NCBI RefSeq assembly: GCF_003711225.1
Contig: NZ_CP031030.1
Span: 1,798,001-1,862,000 of the forward strand
DNA: 64,000 nt
Reading direction: 5' to 3'
Origin: Runella sp. SP2
GTDB lineage: Bacteria > Bacteroidota > Bacteroidia > Cytophagales > Spirosomataceae
Below are positions 44,325 to 53,701 of this stretch, one piece after another. The translations under genes and the position numbers were made by a program. Under the pieces are notes generated by a model. The model searched no databases, was not told where the DNA came from, and saw only the letters and a program-made list of their open reading frames with translations. Each line of letters begins with the position of its first letter. Within the stretch, counting starts at the first letter, position 1.

Positions 44325-45662
44325 ATGCTGAAAAAGAAAGCTCTTTTTGTGTTAGTCGCTGGTATTTCTTTTTGGATGGTTTCGTGCAAGCCAAAAGCCA
44401 AACCCGAAGAGTATAATGCCAAAGCAGCTGATCCTGAATTATACCATAAATCGGTGGAATTGTTGACAGAGGTAATTATCCATGACATCTTCAAACCACC
44501 CGTTGCAAGTCGAATTTATGCGTATTCAAACTTGGCAGGCTATGAGGCCATGGTGCCAGGCTACCCTGCGTATGAATCGTTGGGTGGCAAATTAAACGGT
44601 TTTAAGACACCCCTACAACCAGAAGCAGGTAAAGACTATTGCTTTCCTTTGGCCAGCACCCGTGCTTTTTTGAAAGTAGCGAGAACCCTGACTTTTTCGG
44701 CTAGTTTTTTTGATGAATATGAAAAAACATTCTACAAAAAATACGAAGCTATGGGCATCCCATCAGACGTCATAGAGCGTTCGATGGCGTACGGCGACAG
44801 TGTGGCTGCGCACGTGATCAAGTACTCGACGGGTGATAAGTACAAACAGACCCGTGGGGTTCGTTTTACGGTAACAAATGAGCCAGGGACTTGGGTGCCA
44901 ACTCCGCCAGCCTATGCCGATGCGTGTGAGCCCGAATGGCATAAAATCCGCTCATTGTCATTGGATTCGGCACGCCAATTTTCACCTCCGCCTCCTCCTA
45001 TGTGGACAAAAAATAAAAACTCAAAGTTTTGGGAAGAAACGCGGGAGGTGTATGAGATTGGTAAAAAACTAAGCGAAGAAGAAAAACGGATTGCATGGTT
45101 TTGGGATGATAATCCATTTGTAATGAATGTCGTGGGGCACGTGATGTTTGCCAATAAAAAAATGACCCCTGGAGGACATTGGTTGGCCATACATTCAACC
45201 GTATGCCGTAACCAAAAAGTAGCTTTTGAAAAATGTGTCGAGGGATATTCACTTACATCCATTGCATTGTTAGACGGATTTATTGGTTGTTGGGAAGAAA
45301 AATACCGTAGTCGTAAAGTACGCCCAGAAACGGTTATTAACTCAGACATTGACCCAAAATGGCAACCATTTTTGCAAACCCCGCCTTTCCCCGAATATAC
45401 CAGTGGACACAGTACGATTTCGGCAGCTTCGGCAGAGGTATTGTCGTTTATTCATGGTGATAATATTGCCTTTACTGATTCGACAGAATACAAACATGGT
45501 CATGGAGTCTTGTCATTTAAATCTTTTAGAGAGGCGGCTTTAATGGCAAGTAACAGCCGTCTTTACGGCGGAATACACTACCGTTCGGGTTGTGATGAAG
45601 GTAATAAAGCAGGAACCAAAATTGGCCAACATGTATTAAGCGTGGCTAAAACAAGAAAATAA
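44325..45662 (+). CDS. Vanadium-haloperoxidase-like PAP2-superfamily lipoprotein
   Basis: 445 residues from the ATG at 44325 (an upstream TTG at 44316 is less likely). The lipoprotein signal ends in WMVSC. The C-terminal half carries the three motifs of vanadium haloperoxidases and PAP2 phosphatases: EEKYRSRKVRPETV (K-x6-RP-like), FPEYTSGHSTISAASAE (SGH) and SNSRLYGGIHYRSGCDEGNK (SRxxxGIHY). This fits a membrane-anchored member of the vanadium-dependent haloperoxidase group common in Bacteroidetes, which may in fact act as a phosphatase. An ABC pair begins 14 bp downstream, so the three could be one transcript. Confidence 0.88.
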   Translation: MLKKKALFVLVAGISFWMVSCKPKAKPEEYNAKAADPELYHKSVELLTEVIIHDIFKPPVASRIYAYSNLAGYEAMVPGYPAYESLGGKLNGFKTPLQPEAGKDYCFPLASTRAFLKVARTLTFSASFFDEYEKTFYKKYEAMGIPSDVIERSMAYGDSVAAHVIKYSTGDKYKQTRGVRFTVTNEPGTWVPTPPAYADACEPEWHKIRSLSLDSARQFSPPPPPMWTKNKNSKFWEETREVYEIGKKLSEEEKRIAWFWDDNPFVMNVVGHVMFANKKMTPGGHWLAIHSTVCRNQKVAFEKCVEGYSLTSIALLDGFIGCWEEKYRSRKVRPETVINSDIDPKWQPFLQTPPFPEYTSGHSTISAASAEVLSFIHGDNIAFTDSTEYKHGHGVLSFKSFREAALMASNSRLYGGIHYRSGCDEGNKAGTKIGQHVLSVAKTRK

Positions 45663-45676
45663 GTTGTAAAGAAGGT

Positions 45677-46333
45677 ATGCTTCAAATTACCAATCTACAC
45701 AAATCTTACGGAGGGCATCTGGTACTTCAGGTGCCCTCTCTCTTTTTAAAAGAAGGAATCCATTGGTTTAAAGGGGCGAATGGGTCGGGGAAAACGACAT
45801 TTTTTAGGACGTTGGCGGGTATGTTGCCTTTTGAGGGTGAAATTAAAATGGGGACTTGGGATATTCGTAAAAATCCCATTGACTACCGATTGCACATCAA
45901 TTATGGCGAAGCAGAACCTGATTATCCTGAGTTTTTGACCGCCAATGACCTGATTCAATTTGTGGCAAAGGCAAAAAAAGCGTCGAAAAAACAAGTGGAT
46001 GAACTGATTGAACTACTTGGCATTGAACCATTTTTGTACCAACCATCAGGAACTTATTCGAGCGGAATGCTTAAAAAGACATCGTTGGCAATTGCGTTTT
46101 TGGGACAACCCAAAGTGATTATTTTGGACGAACCTCTCATCACGATTGATGATGCTACTGTGCAAAAGGTGTATGAACTTGTGCAAATGTACCATGCCCA
46201 AGGTGTGACTTTTTTGCTTTCTTCGCACCAAGATTTTCGATTTGAAGCCTTACCCATCAAGCAATTGTTTGAAGTAAAAGACAAAAAAATCACGGAACTG
46301 CCGCCGCCTCGGGGCGAAAATGACCGCCACTGA
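45677..46333 (+). CDS. ABC transporter ATP-binding protein
   Basis: A 218-residue ATPase. Walker A is KGANGSGKTTFFRTL, the signature is YSSGMLKKTS (a divergent LSGGQ), Walker B is KVIILDEPLITIDDA, and the switch His is in LLSSHQDF. It resembles the CcmA-like or lantibiotic-exporter type of ATPase. The TGA stop shares its A with the ATG of the permease (TGATG), which suggests translational coupling. Substrate unknown. Confidence 0.9.
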   Translation: MLQITNLHKSYGGHLVLQVPSLFLKEGIHWFKGANGSGKTTFFRTLAGMLPFEGEIKMGTWDIRKNPIDYRLHINYGEAEPDYPEFLTANDLIQFVAKAKKASKKQVDELIELLGIEPFLYQPSGTYSSGMLKKTSLAIAFLGQPKVIILDEPLITIDDATVQKVYELVQMYHAQGVTFLLSSHQDFRFEALPIKQLFEVKDKKITELPPPRGENDRH

Positions 46334-47466
46334 TGTTAGCCGTACTGCACATTCTCCGCAAAACCCTCGTTACCGAATACTACCGCCTCAATACGGGCTT
46401 TCTGTTCTTAGTTGCTATGTTTGCTTTCGGTATATTACGCCCCGAAGACCACATCGCTCTTGCCTCTTATGTGTTTGCATCCCCATTTTTGTTGGCGTTA
46501 ATGGGTGTTGTATTTGCCTTGTATCACTTCAAAACAGTCTTTTTTGTACGACAAAGGCTCTTGTGGGATTCCCACAGTTTTCTTTATAACTTATTGTTGA
46601 TTGCCAAGCCTTACCGTTGGGCGGCGTGGTTGTATGTACAATGGATGCTTTGGTTGCCTGTGGCGCTGTACGTGACTTTTGTGGGGTATTACGGCTGGTG
46701 GACTGGGCAACGATTGTCGGTTATCGCAACGATGATTTACCTGCTATTGGTACCTCTAACGGGGGTTGCGGCCTACGAATATCGCCTGCAACGGCCAAAC
46801 CCTGATACGCGTTTGAGTACCGTTACTACTTATCTAAATCGACGATTTAGTAAGCCTCAGTGGTCGTATTTTATTCTGTATTTGTTTTCCGAAAATCCCG
46901 TTTTATTGTTTCTTACGAAAGGTTTTTCCTGTTTTGTTGTCGTGGGAATTTGCAAAATTTACCCCACCGACAGCTACGACGAGCGCTTGTTTTCGTTGGG
47001 GGCATTGATGATTGGAATGGTGCATTCGGTCTTGATGTTACATCTCTACGAATTTGAACATTTACAGTTGCCTTTGTTGCGAAATATGCCAATTAAAATG
47101 GGACAGCGCCTACAGCAATACGGATTGCTTTTTGTCCTCTTGATGTTGCCTGAAGTTGTTTTCCTCGTTCGCTATATGCCAGCTGGTTTGAGTTGGGGGT
47201 ATATTTTGGAATGGTCAATGTTAGTCATTGGGGTGCTGTTTTTGCTTTTTGGGCGATTTTTACAAAAGCATTATGTGATGGATACGTTGCTTCGCCAAGG
47301 GTTCTACGCCTTTTTTATGGGATTTTTCTTGATAATGTTCAAAGTCCCGACCTTGATACTAGCTTTCGGAAGTTGGGGGATTGGACTTTGGCTATGCCAC
47401 CGATTTTATTACACCTCCGAATATATTATTCATCAAGAAGGGCTTAAAATCCGACCCGAGGAGTAG
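46333..47466 (+). CDS. ABC transporter permease
   Basis: A 377-residue hydrophobic protein with about ten membrane segments and short loops, starting on the last base of the ATPase stop codon. It has no recognisable extracytoplasmic domain. With 45677-46333 it forms a two-part exporter. The cargo is unknown, and the upstream haloperoxidase-like lipoprotein is the only functional hint. Confidence 0.8.
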   Translation: MLAVLHILRKTLVTEYYRLNTGFLFLVAMFAFGILRPEDHIALASYVFASPFLLALMGVVFALYHFKTVFFVRQRLLWDSHSFLYNLLLIAKPYRWAAWLYVQWMLWLPVALYVTFVGYYGWWTGQRLSVIATMIYLLLVPLTGVAAYEYRLQRPNPDTRLSTVTTYLNRRFSKPQWSYFILYLFSENPVLLFLTKGFSCFVVVGICKIYPTDSYDERLFSLGALMIGMVHSVLMLHLYEFEHLQLPLLRNMPIKMGQRLQQYGLLFVLLMLPEVVFLVRYMPAGLSWGYILEWSMLVIGVLFLLFGRFLQKHYVMDTLLRQGFYAFFMGFFLIMFKVPTLILAFGSWGIGLWLCHRFYYTSEYIIHQEGLKIRPEE

Positions 47467-47523
47467 AATAGTTTTTTTGTATAAATTGGTAGTTTTGCAA
47501 CCTATATAAAACCTCGCGCTCAC

Positions 47524-47715
47524 ATGAAACGTACGTTTGGAAGTATTTTAACTGGAATTGGCGTTATCTTCATCCTTTTTGCTTGCATCGCCTTTATGTC
47601 CGACAAGGCAGTGATGGGCTTCACCCTTACAAAATGGGAAACCATTGTCCCCTTTTTAGTTGGTGTTCTCTTTTTATTGGTTGGGGTAAATTTATTGGGC
47701 AAAGTGGCAGATTAA
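47524..47715 (+). CDS. Small two-helix membrane protein
   Basis: A 63-residue protein with two hydrophobic helices (SILTGIGVIFILFACIAFM and IVPFLVGVLFLLVGVNLLG). A TAGTTTTG -7 match at 47490-47497 lies 26 bp before the ATG and supports it as a real gene. No family recognised. Confidence 0.6.
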   Translation: MKRTFGSILTGIGVIFILFACIAFMSDKAVMGFTLTKWETIVPFLVGVLFLLVGVNLLGKVAD

Positions 47716-47737
47716 TTGCTTCTCAACAATAGGTAAA

Positions 47738-47838
47738 ATTTTCACACAGATGTGCACAGATTAAATGCACGCAGATGGCACAGAAATGATTTCTGCGACA
47801 TCTGCGTGCATTTAATCTGTGCCGTTCTGTGCGAAAAA
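47738..47838. repeat. Very long hairpin, 24-bp perfect core stem
   Basis: Arms 47754-47777 and 47799-47822 are perfectly complementary over 24 bp (left arm starts GCACAGATTAAATG). Outside, after a short mismatch, TTTTCACACAGA pairs with TCTGTGCGAAAA with one mismatch; inside, CAGAAA-TGA-TTTCTG (47781-47795) closes the tip. The whole 100-bp stretch can fold into one stem. It lies between convergent genes and could end transcription both ways, but it is far longer than needed. It shares the CACGCAGA core with the hairpin at 20102-20142. Confidence 0.7.
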
Positions 47839-47841
47839 ATA

Positions 47842-48927
47842 CTAAATGGTAATTTTCTTCCCGCCATTTGCCACCGACTTATAAACGGCCTCAACGATGC
47901 GAATATCCCGTAGCCCTTCTTCGCCTGGCGCTATTAATGGAATACCTTTGATAAGTGCGTCTGTATCATCGTCCAATTGCTTGGCTTGTTGGCTTTGCAA
48001 AGGAAAATCAATTGGCCCTTGTGGGCTGCTTCCTTTGTTGCCATTGTAGCTCGAAAACGGTTCCATTTTAAACCAACCTTTTTCGCAATTGGCTTGCAAG
48101 TAGTTCATATTGATACCAAAACTGGTATGACAAGCGGCCAAAGCGCCACTTGGAAACTCCAATTGAAACGTCGCAGTTTCCTCAACTTCTTTGTAAATGT
48201 CTGGGCGAGTTGTGTGGAATTGGGCCGAAACCGACGTTGGTTCTTCACCTACTGCCAAGCGCGCACCTTGAATGGCATACACACCCATGTCGCCCATCAC
48301 ACCACCGCCAAGGGCTTTGTTCTGTTTCCAATGGGTCGTACGGGCGTCGAAATACCCTGCGCCACACGTTACCATTCGTACTTTACCAAACGTTTTTTCT
48401 TTGGCAAACTTCATGTAAGCTTGGGTATTTGGGTCGTGTTGACAACGGTATCCGATGGCGAGTTTTACTTTGTTATCGGCACAGGCTTTAATCATTGCTT
48501 CACAATCGGCTACACTAGGTGCCATGGGTTTTTCACAAAATACCTGTTTACCTGCCTTGGCAGCCCGAACGACAAATTCGCGGTGCATACTCGGAGGAAG
48601 CACGACATATACTACGTCGATGTCAGGATTGTTGGCGATTTGGTCAAAATTCTGATAATTGTAGATGTTTTTGTCCTTGAGGTTAAATTTCTTTTGCCAC
48701 GTTTCTGCTTTGGAGGGAGTCCCTGTGACAATACCCATCAGCTCACAGTTTTTGGTAAGTTGAAGGGCAGGAGCGAGCAAATCGGTGCTGTAATAACCGA
48801 GACCCACCAAGGCAATTCCAAGTTTGTCCTTTTTGGGACGAGTCGCCGCCAAAAGTGGGTTAATCGAAATCAAAGAAGAAGCCCCACCGATGGCAGTGCT
48901 TTTTAGAAAATCACGACGCGTGAACAT
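47842..48927 (-). CDS. Gfo/Idh/MocA-family oxidoreductase, Tat-exported
   Basis: About 361 residues from the ATG at 48927, which begins a Tat signal (MFTRRDFLKSTAIGGASSLI); the frame is open to 48990. The Rossmann motif is IALVGLGYYSTDLLAPAL, EKPMAPSVADCEAM holds the conserved Lys, and YRCQHDPNTQAYMKFAKE follows at the domain border. It resembles glucose-fructose oxidoreductase, a periplasmic enzyme with bound NADP. Together with 14289-15635 this is the second exported member in the window. Substrate unknown. Confidence 0.9.
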   Translation of the reverse strand: MFTRRDFLKSTAIGGASSLISINPLLAATRPKKDKLGIALVGLGYYSTDLLAPALQLTKNCELMGIVTGTPSKAETWQKKFNLKDKNIYNYQNFDQIANNPDIDVVYVVLPPSMHREFVVRAAKAGKQVFCEKPMAPSVADCEAMIKACADNKVKLAIGYRCQHDPNTQAYMKFAKEKTFGKVRMVTCGAGYFDARTTHWKQNKALGGGVMGDMGVYAIQGARLAVGEEPTSVSAQFHTTRPDIYKEVEETATFQLEFPSGALAACHTSFGINMNYLQANCEKGWFKMEPFSSYNGNKGSSPQGPIDFPLQSQQAKQLDDDTDALIKGIPLIAPGEEGLRDIRIVEAVYKSVANGGKKITI

Positions 48928-49008
48928 AAGATGTGAAGGTTTGGGTTTTGAAGTGATACTGTTTCCTAATATATGACTTTTGGGTGACAATATACTCTAA
49001 AGTCTTCT

Positions 49009-50772
49009 TTAAAAATCAACATCCAAACCAAGGAGTCGCTGGAGTTCGAGAAGAGAGGGGTTTTTCTCAGCTAATGTATTGAACTTTTCGAGCGGTGTAT
49101 AGGGATTACGCTTTACTTCGTTGGGCGCAATGCGGTACGAAATTTGAATTTGCCGATTTTTAAGATGGCGACGTAAATACCCCAGCAATTCGGGTTTCAC
49201 GTCGTTGAGCAGAACCTCTTGGTGTAAGTTGTCTAAAATTAATTCAATCGTAGTTCCCTCAATTTTAAATTCACGATTGAGCATAATTTGCTCGCTGACA
49301 GCACCCCCATTTTGCTCACGAAAACGAGAAAACGCGTCCCATGTTTGTTGAAGTTCTTCGGTTGTAAAAGACTGGTCTTCCCAAGTTGCAGGCACTTCTG
49401 CCGCAACTGTAGGAGTTTCTTTGGTTTTTGTGACTGGTTTTGTCTCCTCTACTGGCTGGGGCTGCGCAGAGATATTGACCGTAGAACGGAGTTTTCCCAA
49501 AGCGCCTGGTAAGCCGTTTTGAGGGTAGGGAGGGGGAGTTTCTGCCGCAACACTTGGACTTGGAAGGGAGGCAACGGGTTTAGGAGTAGCAGCTTTCTGA
49601 ACAGTTACTGGGGTATTTTCGGTCAGACTAGGCTTTTTTTTTTCGTCGCCCGACAGCGTATTCAAATCCAGAACTTCAGGGATTTTTGCCAGTTTCATCA
49701 GGCATATTTCCACGTGCAGTCGCTGTTGTTTAGCCGCTTTGTAATTTATATCGCATTGACTTCCAACACTTAGTGCAGAAAGTAGAAACGACACTGAAGC
49801 CCTTGCCGACTGGTCTAAATATTTGTTTTTAGCCATTTCGGATACTTCGAGCAGCTGAACTGTTGCAGGGTCTTTGGCTACCAGCAAATTACGGAAATGC
49901 TCCAGCATCCCTACCACAAACAAGTGCCCGTCGAAACCTTTTTTGATAATTTCATTAAAAATTAACAACGTTTGTGAGACATCACTTGCAAGCAGGGCAT
50001 CCGTCAATCGGAAATAATAGTCGTAGTCGAGAATGTGGAGGTTTTCGAGAACATCTTTGTACCGAACAGTATCATCTGTCGAAAAGGTGACATTTAAGTC
50101 AAACATCGAAAGGGCGTCTCTAAGCCCTCCATCCGCTTTTTGGGCGATGAGTTCGAGTGCCTCCCGTTCGGTCGAAATACCTTCTTTTTGGGCAATGTGC
50201 TCAAGATGATCGGCAATGTCGCGTGGTTGTATGCGGTTAAAATCAAAGATTTGACAACGCGACAAAATCGTTGGGAGTATTTTATGCTTTTCAGTGGTTG
50301 CCAAAATAAAAATGGCGTAGCTCGGCGGTTCTTCCAACGTTTTTAGAAAAGCATTAAAAGCCGACGACGAAAGCATGTGCACCTCGTCAATGATGTATAT
50401 TTTGTACTTTCCCGTTTGGGGCGGGTAGCGTACTTGGTCAATCAAGTTACGAATATCATCCACGGAGTTATTGGAGGCAGCATCCAATTCGTGAACGTTA
50501 AATGAAGCATTGTTTTGAAAAGCCACGCAACTTTCGCACTCGCCACAAGGCTCAATCTCGTCAGTAAGGCTCTGACAGTTAATGGTTTTGGCCAAAATAC
50601 GGGCGTTGGTTGTTTTGCCCACGCCACGTGGCCCACAAAACAAGAAAGCTTGAGCGAGGTGGTTGGTACGAATGGCGTTTTTGAGGGTAGTCGTAATGTG
50701 TGACTGCCCAACAACTGAGTCAAAAGTAATGGGGCGATATTTCCGCGCCGAAACTACAAAATTGTCTGCCAT
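49009..50772 (-). CDS. dnaX: DNA polymerase III subunit gamma/tau
   Basis: A 587-residue DnaX, the clamp-loader ATPase. The N-terminal AAA+ domain has Walker A FCGPRGVGKTTNARI, a four-Cys zinc site (CQSLTDEIEPCGECESC), Walker B IYIIDEVHMLSSSAFNAFLK and the sensor ATTEKHKI. Domain III follows to ~residue 360. A Pro/Thr/Val-rich linker (about 385-460) joins a C-terminal tau-like part (WDAFSRFREQNGGAVSEQ). No A-rich slippery heptamer was noted; a run of A/T at 49632-49642 lies in the linker region. Confidence 0.95.
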   Translation of the reverse strand: MADNFVVSARKYRPITFDSVVGQSHITTTLKNAIRTNHLAQAFLFCGPRGVGKTTNARILAKTINCQSLTDEIEPCGECESCVAFQNNASFNVHELDAASNNSVDDIRNLIDQVRYPPQTGKYKIYIIDEVHMLSSSAFNAFLKTLEEPPSYAIFILATTEKHKILPTILSRCQIFDFNRIQPRDIADHLEHIAQKEGISTEREALELIAQKADGGLRDALSMFDLNVTFSTDDTVRYKDVLENLHILDYDYYFRLTDALLASDVSQTLLIFNEIIKKGFDGHLFVVGMLEHFRNLLVAKDPATVQLLEVSEMAKNKYLDQSARASVSFLLSALSVGSQCDINYKAAKQQRLHVEICLMKLAKIPEVLDLNTLSGDEKKKPSLTENTPVTVQKAATPKPVASLPSPSVAAETPPPYPQNGLPGALGKLRSTVNISAQPQPVEETKPVTKTKETPTVAAEVPATWEDQSFTTEELQQTWDAFSRFREQNGGAVSEQIMLNREFKIEGTTIELILDNLHQEVLLNDVKPELLGYLRRHLKNRQIQISYRIAPNEVKRNPYTPLEKFNTLAEKNPSLLELQRLLGLDVDF

Positions 50773-50911
50773 GGCCGCAAGTTAGCAAGAGCGACGGTCA
50801 AATCAAACAGAAAAATGCCCGCTAATTTCTAAAATAGGGTAAATCAGGAAGTTAACAAACCCACAAAAAATATTGAAATACCATTAAAACCGAGACTGAT
50901 TGATTTGTCGG

Positions 50912-50943
50912 TTTGGCCTTCATGCGGCAAATGCGTAATTTTG
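50912..50943 (+). promoter_or_regulatory. Complete Bacteroidetes-type promoter of the SASA esterase gene
   Basis: TTTG (50912-50915), 20 bp, then TAATTTTG (50936-50943). Both boxes match the Bacteroidetes consensus TTTG-N19/20-TAnnTTTG, and the ATG lies 33 bases further at 50976. It is the best promoter seen in the window. Confidence 0.7.
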
Positions 50944-50975
50944 CAGCTTTTTCGCAGTAACCTATTCATTATCGA

Positions 50976-53540
50976 ATGCCAAAGCCCTACTTTAACGGAG
51001 TGTTTGGGAATTTGAGTCGCCATTGTGTAAGTGTGGTTGTCTTTTTTCTAGCCATCATACCAGCATTTTCTCAAGTAACCGTTAGTTTTCCAACATCTCG
51101 CATTGTTTTTCAACGCTCACAAGCCAATAAGGCATCGTTTGTTGTCGCAGGGACGTACAAACAGTCTATTCCAGAACGAGTAGAAGCTGCTTTGACGCCC
51201 ATCCATACAGGACAGGGAACGCCCACAGGTTGGCAATTACTTGAAAATGCACCCGTAGGTGGTGTTTTTTCAGGAGAAATTTCAGCAGAAGGAGGATGGT
51301 ATAAACTCGAAGTACGTCTGATTCGAAATGGACAAGTGGCCGAAATGACCGAAGTTGACCGCGTAGGAGTAGGTGAGGTGTTTGTGGTTGCAGGCCAGTC
51401 CAATGCACGTGGGATTCAAAACTATGGAGCTTCGGGAGCAGTAGATGACCGAGTGAGCTGTTTTAATTACTTAAATTCCAATTTTGAACCGAATGAGCTG
51501 CCACAACCCACTTTTTCGCACTTAAATGCCGATAGTTATATTGCACCTTATGGATATTCTGCTTGGTCGTGGGGGATATTGGGCGATTTGTTGGTCAAAA
51601 GGCTCAACGTCCCTATTTTATTTTACAATGCTGCTTTGGAAGGTACGACAAGCCGTGCGTGGCGCGAAAGCCTCTACGGAAATGCAAGTAATCCGTACGT
51701 GGGTGGTTTTTATGGAAACCAATTGCCTTATTCCCAACTTCGGGTGACACTTCGCGAATTTGCGAGTTTAACGGGAATTAGGGCTATTTTATGGCATCAA
51801 GGAGAATCTGATACGGGCTTTAACATCCCCGAAGATGAAATTGTGAGTAATCTCCAACAAATTATTGGACAAAGTCGAAATGATTTTGGGCACAACCTTA
51901 GTTGGGTAGTATCACGGGTTTCATTTAGCGAAAAGGGAAGCAATGCTTCAGTCATTAATGCGCAAAACCGAGTTATAGGGTCGGTGTATAATGTCTTTGC
52001 AGGGCCAGTTACTGACAATATTCAAATTCCTCGACCTGACGGCGTTCACATGCAAGGTGCTGGGTTGAATTTGTTGGGAGAAGCATGGAACAATTCACTC
52101 ACCGATTCGTTTTTCCAAAGCTCACAGCCTCGGAATCCCTTCCCAATACCTACCTTTAAAGTAAGTTGTGCGGGAGAAAATCGGGTAAAGTTATCCATTC
52201 AAGCAAATAATTATCCTGAAGTAAATTGGAACCAAGTGGGAGGAGGTTCGCGAGAAATTACGGTTGAGAATGGAACATATCGGGTAAAAGTGAGGGATTT
52301 TAATGGAAATTTTGTGTATTCTCCTACGGTCGAAATTAATCAGCAGACGTTTGAGGCTTTGCCAAAACCAGCGATTCCCATCATTTCGGTGAGTGGAGGT
52401 ACTTCTTTTTGTGAAGGAGATCAAATTACGCTCTCAGCACCCGAAGCCTCAGCGTATCAGTGGAGCAACGGCTCCAACGGCCGAACCATCGACGTATCTG
52501 AGACAAATCAATATACCGTACGAATAAAAGATGCAAACGAGTGTTGGTCTGGGCCTTCAGCCGTTACTTCTACGGTGAAAAATCCTCGACCATCTGTCCC
52601 AACCATTATTGCTAAAGGGCCGTTGGAATTTTGTAATGATAAAAATGTCGTGCTAGAGATTGAAAATGGGACTACTCTTTCAACGACCAATAGCTTTTTG
52701 TGGAATTCAGGGCAAAATGCCACGTCCATTACTGTTCGTGAATCAGGACGTTTTTCTGCAAGAACAGTCAATCAATACAATTGCTTCTCTCAGTTTTCGG
52801 TTCCAGTAACAGTAACGGTGCATCCTACTCCCGAAACTCCCGTTATTTCGCCAAGTGGTTTGGTGCGGTTTTGCGAGCGTGAAGCCGTGACTTTGTATTC
52901 TAACACTTCCTCATCCGTACTTTGGAATAATGGGGCAACTTCATCCAACCTACTGGTTCGGCAATCGGGCAAATACAGTCTCATCGCGACTAATGAGCAC
53001 GGGTGCGTCTCTGCTCCGTCGAAAGAAGTTGAGGTAGAAGTAAGCCCCATCCCTGCACAGCCAAGCATTGAAAAAATGGGTAATTATATTCTAAACGTGA
53101 AAGGGGATTATTTATCAGACATTCAGTTTAGGTGGAATTATGGGGCAGAAGAAACCATTACTGCAGAAAAATACCTCAAAGCCCAAAAATCAGGACCATA
53201 CACCGTAACGGCTTTTTATTTCTTAGAACCAGGCAGGGCTTGTTCATCCCTGACTTCTGAACGTTTTGACTATGTTTTGGATGTGTCGGGCAATGGGGTG
53301 AATGTGTATCCTAATCCAAGTTTAGATGGGGTTTTTCTTTTGGAAAGCTTTGAAGATTTGACCGACGTAAAAATGCAAGTAATGGATTTGAATGGGAAAT
53401 TGATACTCGAACAAGAAACTCCTTTGTTGTCAAATTCACAACCACTTCGACTAACGCCGCTGCCGTCGGGCACATACTTGCTGAAAGTCCGTAGTTTTGG
53501 TAAGCCAATCTTTACCAAAAAACTGCTTGTAATCCGCTAA
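50976..53540 (+). CDS. Secreted SASA-type (CE6-like) esterase with T9SS tail
   Basis: An 854-residue protein with an N-terminal signal peptide. A beta-rich section (~30-130) leads into an SGNH/SASA esterase domain: VVAGQSNARGI (GQSN at 140-143), ILWHQGESDTGF (about 272-283), and RPDGVHMQGAGL with catalytic Asp355 and His358. Such domains remove acetyl groups from sialic acid or xylan. From ~395 to 770 there are Ig/PKD-like repeats with PVI-type starts (SFCEGDQITLSAPEASAYQW and similar). The final ~80 residues (VYPNPSLDG... to KKLLVIR) form a type IX secretion sorting domain. A clear promoter lies upstream. Confidence 0.9.
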   Translation: MPKPYFNGVFGNLSRHCVSVVVFFLAIIPAFSQVTVSFPTSRIVFQRSQANKASFVVAGTYKQSIPERVEAALTPIHTGQGTPTGWQLLENAPVGGVFSGEISAEGGWYKLEVRLIRNGQVAEMTEVDRVGVGEVFVVAGQSNARGIQNYGASGAVDDRVSCFNYLNSNFEPNELPQPTFSHLNADSYIAPYGYSAWSWGILGDLLVKRLNVPILFYNAALEGTTSRAWRESLYGNASNPYVGGFYGNQLPYSQLRVTLREFASLTGIRAILWHQGESDTGFNIPEDEIVSNLQQIIGQSRNDFGHNLSWVVSRVSFSEKGSNASVINAQNRVIGSVYNVFAGPVTDNIQIPRPDGVHMQGAGLNLLGEAWNNSLTDSFFQSSQPRNPFPIPTFKVSCAGENRVKLSIQANNYPEVNWNQVGGGSREITVENGTYRVKVRDFNGNFVYSPTVEINQQTFEALPKPAIPIISVSGGTSFCEGDQITLSAPEASAYQWSNGSNGRTIDVSETNQYTVRIKDANECWSGPSAVTSTVKNPRPSVPTIIAKGPLEFCNDKNVVLEIENGTTLSTTNSFLWNSGQNATSITVRESGRFSARTVNQYNCFSQFSVPVTVTVHPTPETPVISPSGLVRFCEREAVTLYSNTSSSVLWNNGATSSNLLVRQSGKYSLIATNEHGCVSAPSKEVEVEVSPIPAQPSIEKMGNYILNVKGDYLSDIQFRWNYGAEETITAEKYLKAQKSGPYTVTAFYFLEPGRACSSLTSERFDYVLDVSGNGVNVYPNPSLDGVFLLESFEDLTDVKMQVMDLNGKLILEQETPLLSNSQPLRLTPLPSGTYLLKVRSFGKPIFTKKLLVIR

Positions 53541-53586
53541 AAACAAGAAAACCTTGGCACGAAAATTGACAAAGAATGAATCAATG

Positions 53587-53617
53587 TTGGAATGTACCAG
53601 TAAATGATGTTATTTTG
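53587..53617 (+). promoter_or_regulatory. Possible promoter of the PpiD-like gene
   Basis: TTGG (53587-53590), 19 bp, then TTATTTTG (53610-53617): one mismatch in each box relative to TTTG and TAnnTTTG. The ATG is at 53702, so the leader would be about 78 bases. Confidence 0.3.
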
Positions 53618-53701
53618 CGGGTCAATTTTTGGAAACCCTTTCTTTTCCTTAGAACATTTAATTAAACAATTAACTTTAAACTTAATAACGCGCAAGCAAC
53701 T

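Noticed and set aside
47977-48906. 309-residue plus-strand open frame
   Set aside because: It lies antisense to the Gfo/Idh/MocA gene, whose motifs and Tat signal are clear; the composition (many Phe, His, Arg) is typical of a shadow frame.
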